This document shows positions 27,264 to 35,356 of a stretch of DNA of 64,000 bases, one piece after another. Each line of letters opens with the position of its first letter. Positions within the stretch are counted from its first letter, which is position 1. This stretch comes from Hymenobacter guriensis (GTDB lineage: Bacteria > Bacteroidota > Bacteroidia > Cytophagales > Hymenobacteraceae). The notes beneath the pieces are model-generated. The model saw nothing but the letters and a program-made list of their open reading frames with translations, did not search any database and had not been told where the DNA came from. A program made the position numbers and the translations under genes. The stretch lies in contig NZ_JADWYK010000005.1 of the NCBI RefSeq assembly GCF_015773195.1, positions 248,001 to 312,000 on the forward strand, in the 5' to 3' direction.

Positions 27264-27321
27264 AGTCCAGCGCCAGAATCGAACCGAAGTTGGGTGGGAA
27301 TTTTCTTCGGTTTCGATTTCG

Positions 27322-27353
27322 AAAAAGCCGTTCCGGGTGGGGCGGCTTTTTTT
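27322..27353 (+). terminator. Rho-independent terminator after glnN
   Basis: AAAAAGCCG and CGGCTTTTT arms with a 12-base loop and a run of T, about 60 bases after the stop. Confidence 0.8.
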
Positions 27354-27480
27354 GTGCCCATACCTCACGCCGCGTATACTGGCCACCATGATCAGCTCAG
27401 CATGAAGCCTCCTGGCATGCAGAAGGCAGCAACCAACCACAGACTCAGTACCAGCATCAGCAGGAAGGTAAGGTAGCGGG

Positions 27481-27747
27481 CTAGCGCGTATTGCCATTCA
27501 TGGTCTGCGGTATTTTGCGGTAAGCATATACAGCTGTTAGTAGCAGGCTCAGCGCCAGGAGCCAGGCACCGCGTTGCCACCCCAATTGCCACTGCTGGTA
27601 CCTCATCCATGCATCATAGCTTTCCAGTTGCCCGTGAGGTATGAACCATTTAAAGAGTAGGCCCTGCCCAAGCAAGAGAAGGAAGAGCATCCAGAGTATG
27701 CCAAGTAGCCAGATCAATTTCTGGCGTCGAGCAGGAGAAAGATTCAT
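27481..27747 (-). CDS. Small two-helix membrane protein, unknown
   Basis: An 88-residue protein with two hydrophobic segments (LIWLLGILWMLFLLLLGQGL and GAWLLALSLLLTAVYAY). ATG at 27747 follows the neighbouring gene closely and is preferred over 27795, which overlaps it. No family is recognised. It is the last of a row of seven or so small minus-strand genes. Confidence 0.6.
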   Translation of the reverse strand: MNLSPARRQKLIWLLGILWMLFLLLLGQGLLFKWFIPHGQLESYDAWMRYQQWQLGWQRGAWLLALSLLLTAVYAYRKIPQTMNGNTR

Positions 27748-27757
27748 AATCAGGAGG

Positions 27758-28129
27758 TTACTGTCCACGCTGCTTGAGTAAGTAGCGGTAGACATATGGC
27801 GTGGACATCATGCCGCCATTGGGTGTTACCTCCCATCCTAGGTCGTAGAGAAAATTCAGGGCGGCCGCTTCATGGGTAAATTCCCGGTCCCGGCCGTTCT
27901 CTTGGTAGTGCTTAGCCTTCGGATTCGGGGTTACGCCATCGAAGAGAATCACATAGCAGCTGCCGCCTAAATTGCGGTTGAGCTCGATCAAGGCTACCCC
28001 ATACATCGGCTGCGGGTTGGCTGTGGTAGGCCTGGTCGTTGTGGTCGTAGCGGGCATTGCCTGTTAGGCCAGCGCGGCCGGAAGGGAAGCGAGGCCACTG
28101 AGCAGTAGCAGAAACAGGAAACGGCGCAT
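27758..28129 (-). pseudogene. Secreted small protein with a stop after the signal peptide
   Basis: From ATG 28129 the frame reads a perfect signal peptide, MRRFLFLLLLSGLASLPAAL plus A, then TAA at 28064-28066. It continues in the same phase as QAMPATTTTTRP and a folded-looking domain to 27758 (124 codons in all). Signal peptidase would cut exactly where the stop lies, and CAA to TAA is the simplest change. An ATG at 28057 could give a 99-residue cytoplasmic version (VALIELNRNLGGSCYVILFD) without export. The domain is unknown to me. Disruption, sequencing error or alternative starts are all possible. Confidence 0.7.
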
Positions 28130-28157
28130 AGGAAATGGGACTTTGGTCAGGATTGCC

Positions 28158-28637
28158 CTACGGCAGGCGCAGCAGCAGCACCTGGGCGTCGGGGTTCTCT
28201 TTGGTGGCGGCGCTGAAGCTGAGCACCACGTGCTGGCCTCGCCACTCGTAGCTGTTCACGTAGCTGGTTCCTGGCTGGCCGGGGCCGTAGCGGGCAATGA
28301 GCTGCTGCCTGAGCTGGTCGCTGTGGCGCTGGCCCCGGGTAGTAAAGCTGATCCGGTCCAGGCCATCCGGGGTGAAGGTGTAGAGGACTTCGGTGAGCGG
28401 CACGCCGGCGTAGTGCAAATCTTCCTGGGGGTCGATGTAGGTAGTAGTGGGGCCATCGTCGAAGAACACGCGCAACTTCGGGTACCGGGCGTACGGCTCG
28501 CCGAAGTGGTAGGCGCGAAAGCCATTCTCCTGGTCCAGCAGCGGGACGGCTGCCGGCTTGGACAGGGTAGATTGGGCAACTGCCGGGCTGGCCAGGAGCA
28601 GTAGGGAGAAAAGCAGGTAGACTATCCGATTAGGCAT
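28158..28637 (-). CDS. Secreted hypothetical protein
   Basis: A 159-residue protein with a signal peptide (IVYLLFSLLLLASPAVAQ) and a small domain of beta-type strands. No catalytic motif or lipobox was seen. It precedes the broken secreted gene at 27758 by 28 bases, so both probably belong to one transcript. Confidence 0.7.
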   Translation of the reverse strand: MPNRIVYLLFSLLLLASPAVAQSTLSKPAAVPLLDQENGFRAYHFGEPYARYPKLRVFFDDGPTTTYIDPQEDLHYAGVPLTEVLYTFTPDGLDRISFTTRGQRHSDQLRQQLIARYGPGQPGTSYVNSYEWRGQHVVLSFSAATKENPDAQVLLLRLP

Positions 28638-28733
28638 GGCTTGGGAAGTTCTATAGCGGCGGGGTACGCAAAGATACCCCGTAGGCGCGCCAGCTACACC
28701 CGTGGCGGCTGCGACTTCTGAGAGGGGACAAGT

Positions 28734-29105
28734 CTAAAGGATGACGAATGTCTTAGCGCCGCGCAGGCTAGATTTTCGCAGGAAGTAGGGCACAAGCTCA
28801 GGGTTGTAACGGGTGGCGTCCCGGCCGGCCCGCACCAGTTTGAGCCACTGGCCAACCTCCTCGCTGATAAACACCAGGTCGCCGGGCTGCAGGTGCGGCA
28901 TAGGACGGTTAGAAAGCGTATCCCGCAACGCCGGATACAGGATGGCATGGAGGGCGAGTTCTGTGAGGCGAGGATTGGCACTGGCTCGTAAGACTGACTC
29001 AACACTCGGAGGCTGCGGTAGCTGCGCGGCTTTGGGCGTGATGCGACCCTGTGCCCAAGCTGGGGCAGCGCAGAGGCAAGCGGCAAGTACAAGCAGCTGT
29101 TTCAT
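28734..29105 (-). CDS. Secreted hypothetical protein
   Basis: A 123-residue protein with a signal peptide (MKQLLVLAACLCAAPAWAQ). ATG at 29105 is preferred over a TTG at 29117 that lies within the upstream gene; it begins four bases after that gene's stop, so the two are coupled. No domain is recognised. Confidence 0.65.
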   Translation of the reverse strand: MKQLLVLAACLCAAPAWAQGRITPKAAQLPQPPSVESVLRASANPRLTELALHAILYPALRDTLSNRPMPHLQPGDLVFISEEVGQWLKLVRAGRDATRYNPELVPYFLRKSSLRGAKTFVIL

Positions 29106-29109
29106 AAGT

Positions 29110-29523
29110 TCAATCAATTACCTCCGCCGCAACTCCAGCCTCTTTGGCCACGGGCCGGCGCAGCAGGTCGCGAATGATGATGAACAATGCTGCCAGCCGG
29201 GCCATGAGTGCCAGCGCCAGCAACGCAAGGCGAGGGGTGAATTCTGGGAGGTGTAAGAGCGGCAGATAGAACAGTGGTCTGAGCAGACCATAGAGCGTGG
29301 CCGCCACAATGAGCAGTTTTGCCCAGTAGTGGCCTCGCCACACGGCCCAGCACACCAGGCCGACCGGAACCACCATGATGGCTACGCCAAGGAAGTAGGC
29401 AGGAGATAAGCGTACAAAATGAGGCTCAGTCCGATACGCTGCTTCCGTCGATACAGCAATGAAAAGGCCAGTCAAAAACCACCAAACAGCGCGGTGGTCG
29501 TTATTAGAAATAGTTACTGCCAT
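29110..29523 (-). CDS. Four-helix membrane protein, unknown
   Basis: A 137-residue protein with about four hydrophobic helices. The segment GHYWAKLLIVAATLYGL resembles GYMWVKVLVLTINIIAL in the neighbour at 29603, so the two are likely paralogues of one small membrane family. Function unknown. Confidence 0.65.
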   Translation of the reverse strand: MAVTISNNDHRAVWWFLTGLFIAVSTEAAYRTEPHFVRLSPAYFLGVAIMVVPVGLVCWAVWRGHYWAKLLIVAATLYGLLRPLFYLPLLHLPEFTPRLALLALALMARLAALFIIIRDLLRRPVAKEAGVAAEVID

Positions 29524-29602
29524 AGCAGTTCAGTCGGTTATAGTCATTATAGTCACACTCAGTTACTTCTTCACCGGCAGCTGCAGCAACTGTGCCGGAG
29601 GC

Positions 29603-30067
29603 TTAGGTAGTGGTTGTGAAAACGGTGTCGACGTGTTCTGGATTAGAAGCCCGGTCGGAAATGCCAAACCCGCGGAAGATGGCGACAATGAATCCAATAG
29701 TGAGCAGAAGTTCTAGACTTAGCAAGATGGCCTCCAGCGGCGTATCGTAATTCCGCTTTAACATTTCCGTGCCCACGGCGCCAGGTAGCAGCGACACGCC
29801 GTAAACGAGAAGTGCGATGATGTTTATCGTTAGCACCAGAACTTTCACCCACATATAGCCTTTACGCAGGCCCAGGCCTACCAGGAAACTGACGCCACCC
29901 ATTAAGGCCAGAGCTATAGCTGCACCAACAATTTTGGCAACAATACCATACCCTTCCTGCTCCATTTTGACTGCCATAGTAATCCCAACCCGTAGCAGCG
30001 AAATAAGGCAGCTTACCCAAAAGATGGTAGATGCCTGAACATTGTTCTGGTGAACGGCAGGATGCAT
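29603..30067 (-). CDS. Four-helix membrane protein, paralogue-like
   Basis: A 154-residue protein with about four hydrophobic helices, similar in layout to the 29110 gene. GC is slightly low for the window. A short AT-rich leader lies upstream. Function unknown. Confidence 0.65.
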   Translation of the reverse strand: MHPAVHQNNVQASTIFWVSCLISLLRVGITMAVKMEQEGYGIVAKIVGAAIALALMGGVSFLVGLGLRKGYMWVKVLVLTINIIALLVYGVSLLPGAVGTEMLKRNYDTPLEAILLSLELLLTIGFIVAIFRGFGISDRASNPEHVDTVFTTTT

Positions 30068-30233
30068 AGGGGATAAAATTATTTGACTACTAATGGGCTA
30101 TGAAGGCAAATTGAGGTGGCGCCCCAGCAACTGAATGATGCGCTTCTTACCGTTGGCTGACTGCGCATCAGCTGTAAGCTGTCATGAAACAGTGACCTGT
30201 TTTTATCGATGGGTTCAAACGAAATTTGTTGGG

Positions 30234-30518
30234 CTACAGCCCCTGCACCGCCTGAATAAGCGCGTTTTCCAGCTTCTGACGCCGGGCTGTGGCCGTCCAG
30301 AAGGGAGAATCAGCCCGGCCCAGCTCGGCCAGCTGCTTGAGGCTGTCGGCAATGCGAGCGGCCAGGGCCGGCTCCAATGGGCGCTGCTGCAGCTGCTGCA
30401 GGATGCGCTGCCACTCCAGGCGGCATTGCTCCAGAGTCATCAGGTCGGTCCGGGCTAAAAACAGCTGCCGCATTTGCCGGCGGATTTCAGCGAGTTCCCT
30501 ATGTACCTCCATACGCAT
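30234..30518 (-). CDS. Short helical protein, unknown
   Basis: A protein of about 94 residues, largely helical and glutamine/leucine-rich (EQCRLEWQRILQQLQQRPLE), with probable coiled-coil character. ATG 30518 or 30512 are both possible. No known family. Confidence 0.5.
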   Translation of the reverse strand: MRMEVHRELAEIRRQMRQLFLARTDLMTLEQCRLEWQRILQQLQQRPLEPALAARIADSLKQLAELGRADSPFWTATARRQKLENALIQAVQGL

Positions 30519-30681
30519 ACAGGCATAACATACACTCCAAACATACGCTTTTCGCCAGGACAAACAAGCAACGGTAGTACCGCCGTGGAGGGCGTGTGAG
30601 GGAGTAGACGCAGGGCCTGCAAGTGCAGCCAGCTTTGTCGATCCGAGGAATCGGGCTTTTTGGAGTAAGGTACTCCGGCGT

Positions 30682-31212
30682 TTACCCAGGCGTAGGGTAA
30701 GGCGCCGACTGGTTGGGGTGCTTTAGTTTAACCCAGACGTAGTCGTCCTGTATCTGCCCGTGCTTGACCACGGCCTGCCGACGGATGCTCTCCAGGTAGA
30801 AACCGTTTTTCTCCAAAGCCCGCATCGACGGCTGGTTGAAGGCAAATACGCCGGCCTCTAGGCGCACTATATCAAAGGTTGCAAATGCGTACGTGGTGAA
30901 TAAGCCAATAGCTTCGGTGGCTACGCCCTTGCCCCAATACGGGGCGCCTACCCAGTACCCCAGCCCGGCGCTTAGTCGAAATACATCCTCTTTTCGCCAC
31001 AGGCCAATGCTGCCTACCAGTTCCCCAGCCAGCCAGATGGCCAGGTTTTCGGCCGGCTGCTTGAGCGCCTGGGCTGCAATAAATGCCTCGGCGGCGGCTA
31101 CGGTGTACGGGTTGGGGGTGCCGTTAAAGCCGTTGGCCAGGATAACGGGGTGGTTTCGCAGCAGGGCTACCCGCGAAGCGTCTGATGCGCTAAAAGGTTT
31201 TAATTCCAGCAT
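30682..31212 (-). CDS. GNAT-family N-acetyltransferase (RimJ/RimL-like)
   Basis: A 176-residue acetyltransferase of the Acetyltransf_3 group. The acetyl-CoA binding loop lies around YWGKGVATEAIGLFTTYAF, followed by RLEAGVFAFNQPSMRALEKN and GF as in RimJ/L-like enzymes. Substrate could be a ribosomal protein, antibiotic or small molecule. ATG at 31212 is preferred to a TTG just upstream. Confidence 0.85.
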   Translation of the reverse strand: MLELKPFSASDASRVALLRNHPVILANGFNGTPNPYTVAAAEAFIAAQALKQPAENLAIWLAGELVGSIGLWRKEDVFRLSAGLGYWVGAPYWGKGVATEAIGLFTTYAFATFDIVRLEAGVFAFNQPSMRALEKNGFYLESIRRQAVVKHGQIQDDYVWVKLKHPNQSAPYPTPG

Positions 31213-31306
31213 CAACAAAAATAAAACAAAGAAGTACGCCTGGAGTAACCCTAAAATCAGTAAAACCCTGCTTGGCTAAGTTCTAGCTACAAACTCATCT
31301 AAAAAC

Positions 31307-31346
31307 AAAAGTGCCCGCTCCGGCAACTACCGGAACGGGCACTTTT
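31307..31346 (-). terminator. Terminator after the small lipoprotein gene
   Basis: A 17-bp stem with one mismatch (AAAAGTGCCCG arm) and a six-base loop, with T-runs on both strands. It lies 20 bases after the lipoprotein stop on the minus strand. Confidence 0.75.
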
Positions 31347-31366
31347 AACGGCATACAAGGCAGAAA

Positions 31367-31621
31367 CTAGTTCTGCGGCGTCGCGGGAACTTCCTCCACG
31401 AGCTTATCAGCCTCTTTGTTCTGCACTACGGCCGTGTCGCCGGGTTCCCGGGCCATATCTTCCTGAACGTCGTTGGCGGCTTGCTCGGTGGCGGCACCGG
31501 CTTCGTTGGCAGCGTTTTCGGTGGTGACTTCCGCATTTTCCTGCTGGCGCTCCGAGCACGAAGTAGTGGCGAAGGCAGCAAACGCGGCGAAAAGAAGCAG
31601 GGATTTGAAGGACAGTTTCAT
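31367..31621 (-). CDS. Small acidic lipoprotein
   Basis: An 84-residue protein with a lipoprotein signal ending in FATTSC (cysteine at residue 22). The mature part is a glutamate- and alanine-rich low-complexity chain (ENAANEAGAATEQAANDVQE). Probably an outer-membrane-tethered stress or spacer lipoprotein; function unknown. Confidence 0.7.
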   Translation of the reverse strand: MKLSFKSLLLFAAFAAFATTSCSERQQENAEVTTENAANEAGAATEQAANDVQEDMAREPGDTAVVQNKEADKLVEEVPATPQN

Positions 31622-31787
31622 AAGAAGTACGTGGTGTGATGGTCAGCCCGTCTGTACGGCAACTGCTGCAATCAGGTCGAATAAGTTTTCGGCATGAAGA
31701 AAAAAAACAATTGACTATATTTACTTTGATACTTTAGAGTGTGTGATATATGTAGCTATTAATGAGAAGGATACTATTGAAATAAAA

Positions 31788-32186
31788 TTAATCGCATATC
31801 CAGCGGCGGGCTTCTTCAATCTCATCAAAGCGACGCAGCTCGAAGGCAATATCCGTCTCGGCCTGCTCGTACATCCGGTCGATGGTCAGCCGGTTGAGCG
31901 GGTCGTCGGAGGCCAGCAAAGCAAACCGCCGGAGGCCCATCCGGCTGAGCGGCAGCAGCACCGTGCGGTGTACCCAATCCAGATCCTTAGGCCGTACGGG
32001 GCCCAGCAGCCGGTCGTCGGCAATCCAGCCCTGCACGCGGTGCTCCAGGGCTAGCTGAAGGCCCTGTGAAACGCTTTGCCGGAAACTGGTGCTGTTGGCG
32101 AAGCTGAGCCATTGAAGCTCAATAGCCGGGCAGGCCGCCGTGTGCAGGTAGATGTTCAGGTAAGGAAACGACAGCGCGGGTTGCAT
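31788..32186 (-). CDS. Hypothetical protein, possibly STAS/SpoIIAA-like
   Basis: A protein of about 132 residues with alternating strand and helix and the stretch RRFALLASDDPLNRLTIDRM, which resembles the SpoIIAA-like fold found in small Bacteroidetes proteins. This assignment is weak. ATG 32186 is preferred over 32234. It ends in an AT-rich gap. Confidence 0.5.
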   Translation of the reverse strand: MQPALSFPYLNIYLHTAACPAIELQWLSFANSTSFRQSVSQGLQLALEHRVQGWIADDRLLGPVRPKDLDWVHRTVLLPLSRMGLRRFALLASDDPLNRLTIDRMYEQAETDIAFELRRFDEIEEARRWICD

Positions 32187-32272
32187 ACGGTAGGGACGCC
32201 GGGGCTGGTGAAACCAGACGTGTAGGGCCCGCATACGGGAATCAGCGGGCTATGGTCGAGTTTAAGTAAGCG

Positions 32273-32779
32273 TTATGGCTTCGCAGTCAGCTGCCGGGGC
32301 AGTTCGGCATCGTCGGGCAGCAGCTCGGCGCCGCTGCCGGCATCGGGCACCAGCGTTTTCCAGGCCGCTTTCTTCAGCTCGTCCAGGCGGGTGAGCGAGT
32401 CGGCTACGGTGGGGTGGGCTTTTAGCTTATCGAGCACGCCGGAGCGGTGCGCCACCTTGATCAGCTGCTCCACCACAAATGGCAGGATCCAGCCGACTAC
32501 GTTGGAAGCCAGCACCCCGCGCAGCCCGATGCGCACCAGCAAGCGGGCAGCCATCCGTTCGAGCAGCAGGGCCCGGGCGGCGGGCAGGGCCTTATCGGTC
32601 AGGAAATCCTGTACCAGCCGGATGTTGCCTTTTTTTACTTCGGCCCGCAGCACCTCCTGTACCGAGTCGAGGGCAGCGGCGGCGGCTTTGCGAAACAGGC
32701 GGCCGGTTTGCCAGGCGGCCAGTCCGGTCGCCTTGGTCATGTTGCCAAGCAGGGTAATCCAGATGGGGCGGTTTTTCAT
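32273..32779 (-). CDS. Hypothetical protein, helical
   Basis: A 168-residue protein beginning MKNRPIWITLLGNMTKATG, mostly helical, with one moderately hydrophobic stretch (LASNVVGWILPFVVEQLIKV). The frame is open to 33058, but that part overlaps the quinone oxidoreductase gene on the other strand and looks non-coding, so ATG at 32779 is chosen. No family is recognised. Confidence 0.6.
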   Translation of the reverse strand: MKNRPIWITLLGNMTKATGLAAWQTGRLFRKAAAAALDSVQEVLRAEVKKGNIRLVQDFLTDKALPAARALLLERMAARLLVRIGLRGVLASNVVGWILPFVVEQLIKVAHRSGVLDKLKAHPTVADSLTRLDELKKAAWKTLVPDAGSGAELLPDDAELPRQLTAKP

Positions 32780-32939
32780 AAGTCGGGTGGCGCAGTAGCG
32801 CCCTGCAAGTACGCAGCCGGCCGCCGGGCGGACAAGCATTCCATACAGAAACCGACGAAACTGCCGCTGCCCGCTGGCGTAGGCACCGTATGCTGTCAAC
32901 CGACAACGCAACTTTACAGCCCTGGCTTCTCCGTTCGTT

Positions 32940-33914
32940 ATGCACCAAATCATCATTTCCCAGCCCGGCGGTCCCGAAGTATTACAGCTCACTTCCGCCA
33001 GTGTACCCCAGCCAGGCCCGCACCAGGTGCTGGTGCGCGTGCAGGCCGCCGGCATCAACCGCCCCGACGTGCTTTTGCGTCAGGGCAAGTACGCCGGCAG
33101 CGGGGATGTGGCCGGTACCGTGCCGGGGCTGGAAATTGCGGGCACCGTGGAAGCCGTAGGCGCCGCTGCCGGGCGCTGGCACCCCGGCGACGCAGTGTGC
33201 GCGCTGCTGGCTGAAGGGGGCTACGCCGAGTACGCCGTGGTGGATGCCCGCCACTGCCTGCCCGTGCCCCCCGGCTGGACGATGGCCGAAGCCGCCACGC
33301 TGCCCGAAACCGTGTTTACCGTGTGGCACAACGTGTTTCAGCGCGGGCAGCTGCATTCCGGCGAAACCCTGCTGGTACACGGCGGCAGCAGCGGCATCGG
33401 CGTCACGGCCATTCAGCTGGCGGCAGCGCTGGGCGCTCCGGTGTTTGCCACGGCCGGCTCCGACGAGAAATGCCGCGCCTGCGAAAAGCTGGGGGCTACG
33501 CGCTGCTTCAACTATAAGATGGAAGATTTTGAAGCCGAGCTGAAAAGCCAGGGCGTAGACGTGGTGCTGGATATGGTAGGCGGTGACTACACGCCCCGGA
33601 ACCTGCGCCTGCTCAGGGACGATGGCCGCCTGGTGTTCATCAACGCCATGCAGGGCCCCAAGGCCGAGTTCAACGCCCTGGACGTGATGCGCCGCCGCCT
33701 CACCATTACGGGCAGCACCCTGCGCCCCCGTTCCGCCGACTTTAAAGCCGCGCTGGCCGCCGCCGTGGAGCAACACGTGTGGCCGCTGCTGGCCGCCGGC
33801 CGGTTTCGCCCCGTCATCTACCGCCGCTTCCCGCTGGCTGAGGCCGCAGCGGCGCATCAATTGATGGAAAGCAGTGAGCACATCGGCAAAATCGTGCTGG
33901 AAGTTGGTGGGTAA
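32940..33914 (+). CDS. NAD(P)H-quinone oxidoreductase, PIG3-like
   Basis: A 324-residue medium-chain dehydrogenase/reductase of the zeta-crystallin/PIG3 group, which lacks the zinc ligands of true alcohol dehydrogenases. It has AAGINRPDVLLRQG near the N-terminus and the NADPH-binding motif VHGGSSGIGVTAIQLA (about residues 145-160). It is expected to reduce quinones with NADPH. Length is normal. It stands alone, convergent with the lactonase gene. Confidence 0.92.
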   Translation: MHQIIISQPGGPEVLQLTSASVPQPGPHQVLVRVQAAGINRPDVLLRQGKYAGSGDVAGTVPGLEIAGTVEAVGAAAGRWHPGDAVCALLAEGGYAEYAVVDARHCLPVPPGWTMAEAATLPETVFTVWHNVFQRGQLHSGETLLVHGGSSGIGVTAIQLAAALGAPVFATAGSDEKCRACEKLGATRCFNYKMEDFEAELKSQGVDVVLDMVGGDYTPRNLRLLRDDGRLVFINAMQGPKAEFNALDVMRRRLTITGSTLRPRSADFKAALAAAVEQHVWPLLAAGRFRPVIYRRFPLAEAAAAHQLMESSEHIGKIVLEVGG

Positions 33915-33947
33915 CGTGCTGAGACCTCAGTACATTACCCAGCCGCG

Positions 33948-35144
33948 CTACGCCAGAAAGTCGGGCACCACCTGCAGGCAAACCGGCGCGGACACCTCTA
34001 CCGATACCCCGGTGGGGGTGAGCTGCCCGGTCTGAGCGTCGATGCGGTAGGTGACGATGTTGTTGGTCTGCTGATTGGCTACCAGCGCCACGCGGCCGCT
34101 GGGGTCGAGGGCAAAGTTGCGCGGAATCTTGCCCTGGGTATCGGCGTGCTGCACCCAGGTGAGCTTTCCGCTGCCGGGGTCAATGGCATAAACCACGATG
34201 CTGTTGTGGCCCCGGTTGGAGGCGTAGAGAAACCGGCCGTTGGGCGACACGTGAATATCGGCGCAGGCATTCCACGCGGTAAAGTCGGCCGGGAGCGTGG
34301 GAAGCGTGTGCAGTTCGCTGAATTTCCCCTGGCTGGCATCGTAGCTCAGGGCCGTGACGGTGGAGTTCAGCTCGTTAATGAGGTAGGCCCAGCGCTTATT
34401 GGGATGAAAGATGAGGTGGCGCGGACCGGCGCCCGGCGCGGTGGTAAAGGCCGTGGTGGGGGTGTTAAGAAACTTGCCCGTGCCCGGCTCCAGCGGGTAG
34501 GCCACCACCTGGTCGATGCCCAGGTCCACGGCCAGGGCAAAGCGGTTGGCAGGGTCGGGCAGGAAGCAGTGGGCGTGGGGCACGTTCTGGTTTTTGTGCG
34601 GGCCCGAGCCGGTGTGCTGCTGGGTAGCCGAGGGCGCGCCCAACTGGCCGTTGGCCTGCACGGGCAGGGCGCACACGCTGCCCCCGCCGTAGTTGGCCAC
34701 CAGCGCCACGCGACGGGTATGGTCGAGGCTGACGTAGCACGGCCCCGGTCCAAACGACGACTGCTCATTCAGCAGGGTGAGGCCGCCGGTTTTGCGGTCG
34801 ACGGCAAAGGCCCGTACCGAGCCGCTTTTCATGCCGTTGTATTCCTCGGTCTCGTTGGCCGTGTACAGCAGGCGCTGCTGCGGGTCGAGCGTCAGGTAGG
34901 TGGGGTTGGGGCCGGCTTTCGAGGCGCCCACCCGGGTGAGGGCACCAGTTTCCGGGTTCAGGCGGTACAGGAACAGGCTGTCGGCATCGGCGGCGGCGTA
35001 GGTGCCCACGTACACCAGGTACGAAGGCTCTTTGCGGCTGCCGGTGAGGGCGGAGGCGCACCCGGAAACGGCTAGCGGCAGGCCGGCCAGCGTCAAACCG
35101 GTAAGCTTCAGAAAATGACGGCGCGAAGAGTTTGGAAGGGTCAT
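33948..35144 (-). CDS. Lactonase-family beta-propeller lipoprotein (Pgl-like)
   Basis: A 398-residue seven-bladed beta-propeller of the 6-phosphogluconolactonase (YbhE) family. The N-terminus has a twin-arginine signal (RRHFLKLTGLTLAGLPLAV) that ends in a lipobox (VSGC), so it is exported, probably folded, and lipidated. Propeller motifs include YLVYVGTY, HAHCFLPDP and GRFLYASNRGHNSIVVY. An exported location argues against a role in the cytoplasmic pentose pathway; the substrate is probably an extracytoplasmic lactone. Confidence 0.88.
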   Translation of the reverse strand: MTLPNSSRRHFLKLTGLTLAGLPLAVSGCASALTGSRKEPSYLVYVGTYAAADADSLFLYRLNPETGALTRVGASKAGPNPTYLTLDPQQRLLYTANETEEYNGMKSGSVRAFAVDRKTGGLTLLNEQSSFGPGPCYVSLDHTRRVALVANYGGGSVCALPVQANGQLGAPSATQQHTGSGPHKNQNVPHAHCFLPDPANRFALAVDLGIDQVVAYPLEPGTGKFLNTPTTAFTTAPGAGPRHLIFHPNKRWAYLINELNSTVTALSYDASQGKFSELHTLPTLPADFTAWNACADIHVSPNGRFLYASNRGHNSIVVYAIDPGSGKLTWVQHADTQGKIPRNFALDPSGRVALVANQQTNNIVTYRIDAQTGQLTPTGVSVEVSAPVCLQVVPDFLA

Positions 35145-35291
35145 GCGGGCAGCGCGGGAAAAGGATGAAACGTCAGGGAGGCAAGGTAGCTACTGCGCCG
35201 GAGTTGTGACGGCGAAATATCGGCGGGGCTGGAGCGTCTACCAAGCGAGGCTGGCAGGGCGCCGGCGCCATCGACCGTAGCTATTAGCTCG

Positions 35292-35299
35292 TACCTTTG
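35292..35299 (+). promoter_or_regulatory. TAnnTTTG -7 box upstream of ispG
   Basis: TACCTTTG, 58 bases before the ispG ATG at 35357. Confidence 0.5.
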
Positions 35300-35356
35300 C
35301 CGCGGGTACCACCTTCCTGCCGCAACTTTCGCCTTCCGCCGCTGGTTTTCCTTTCT

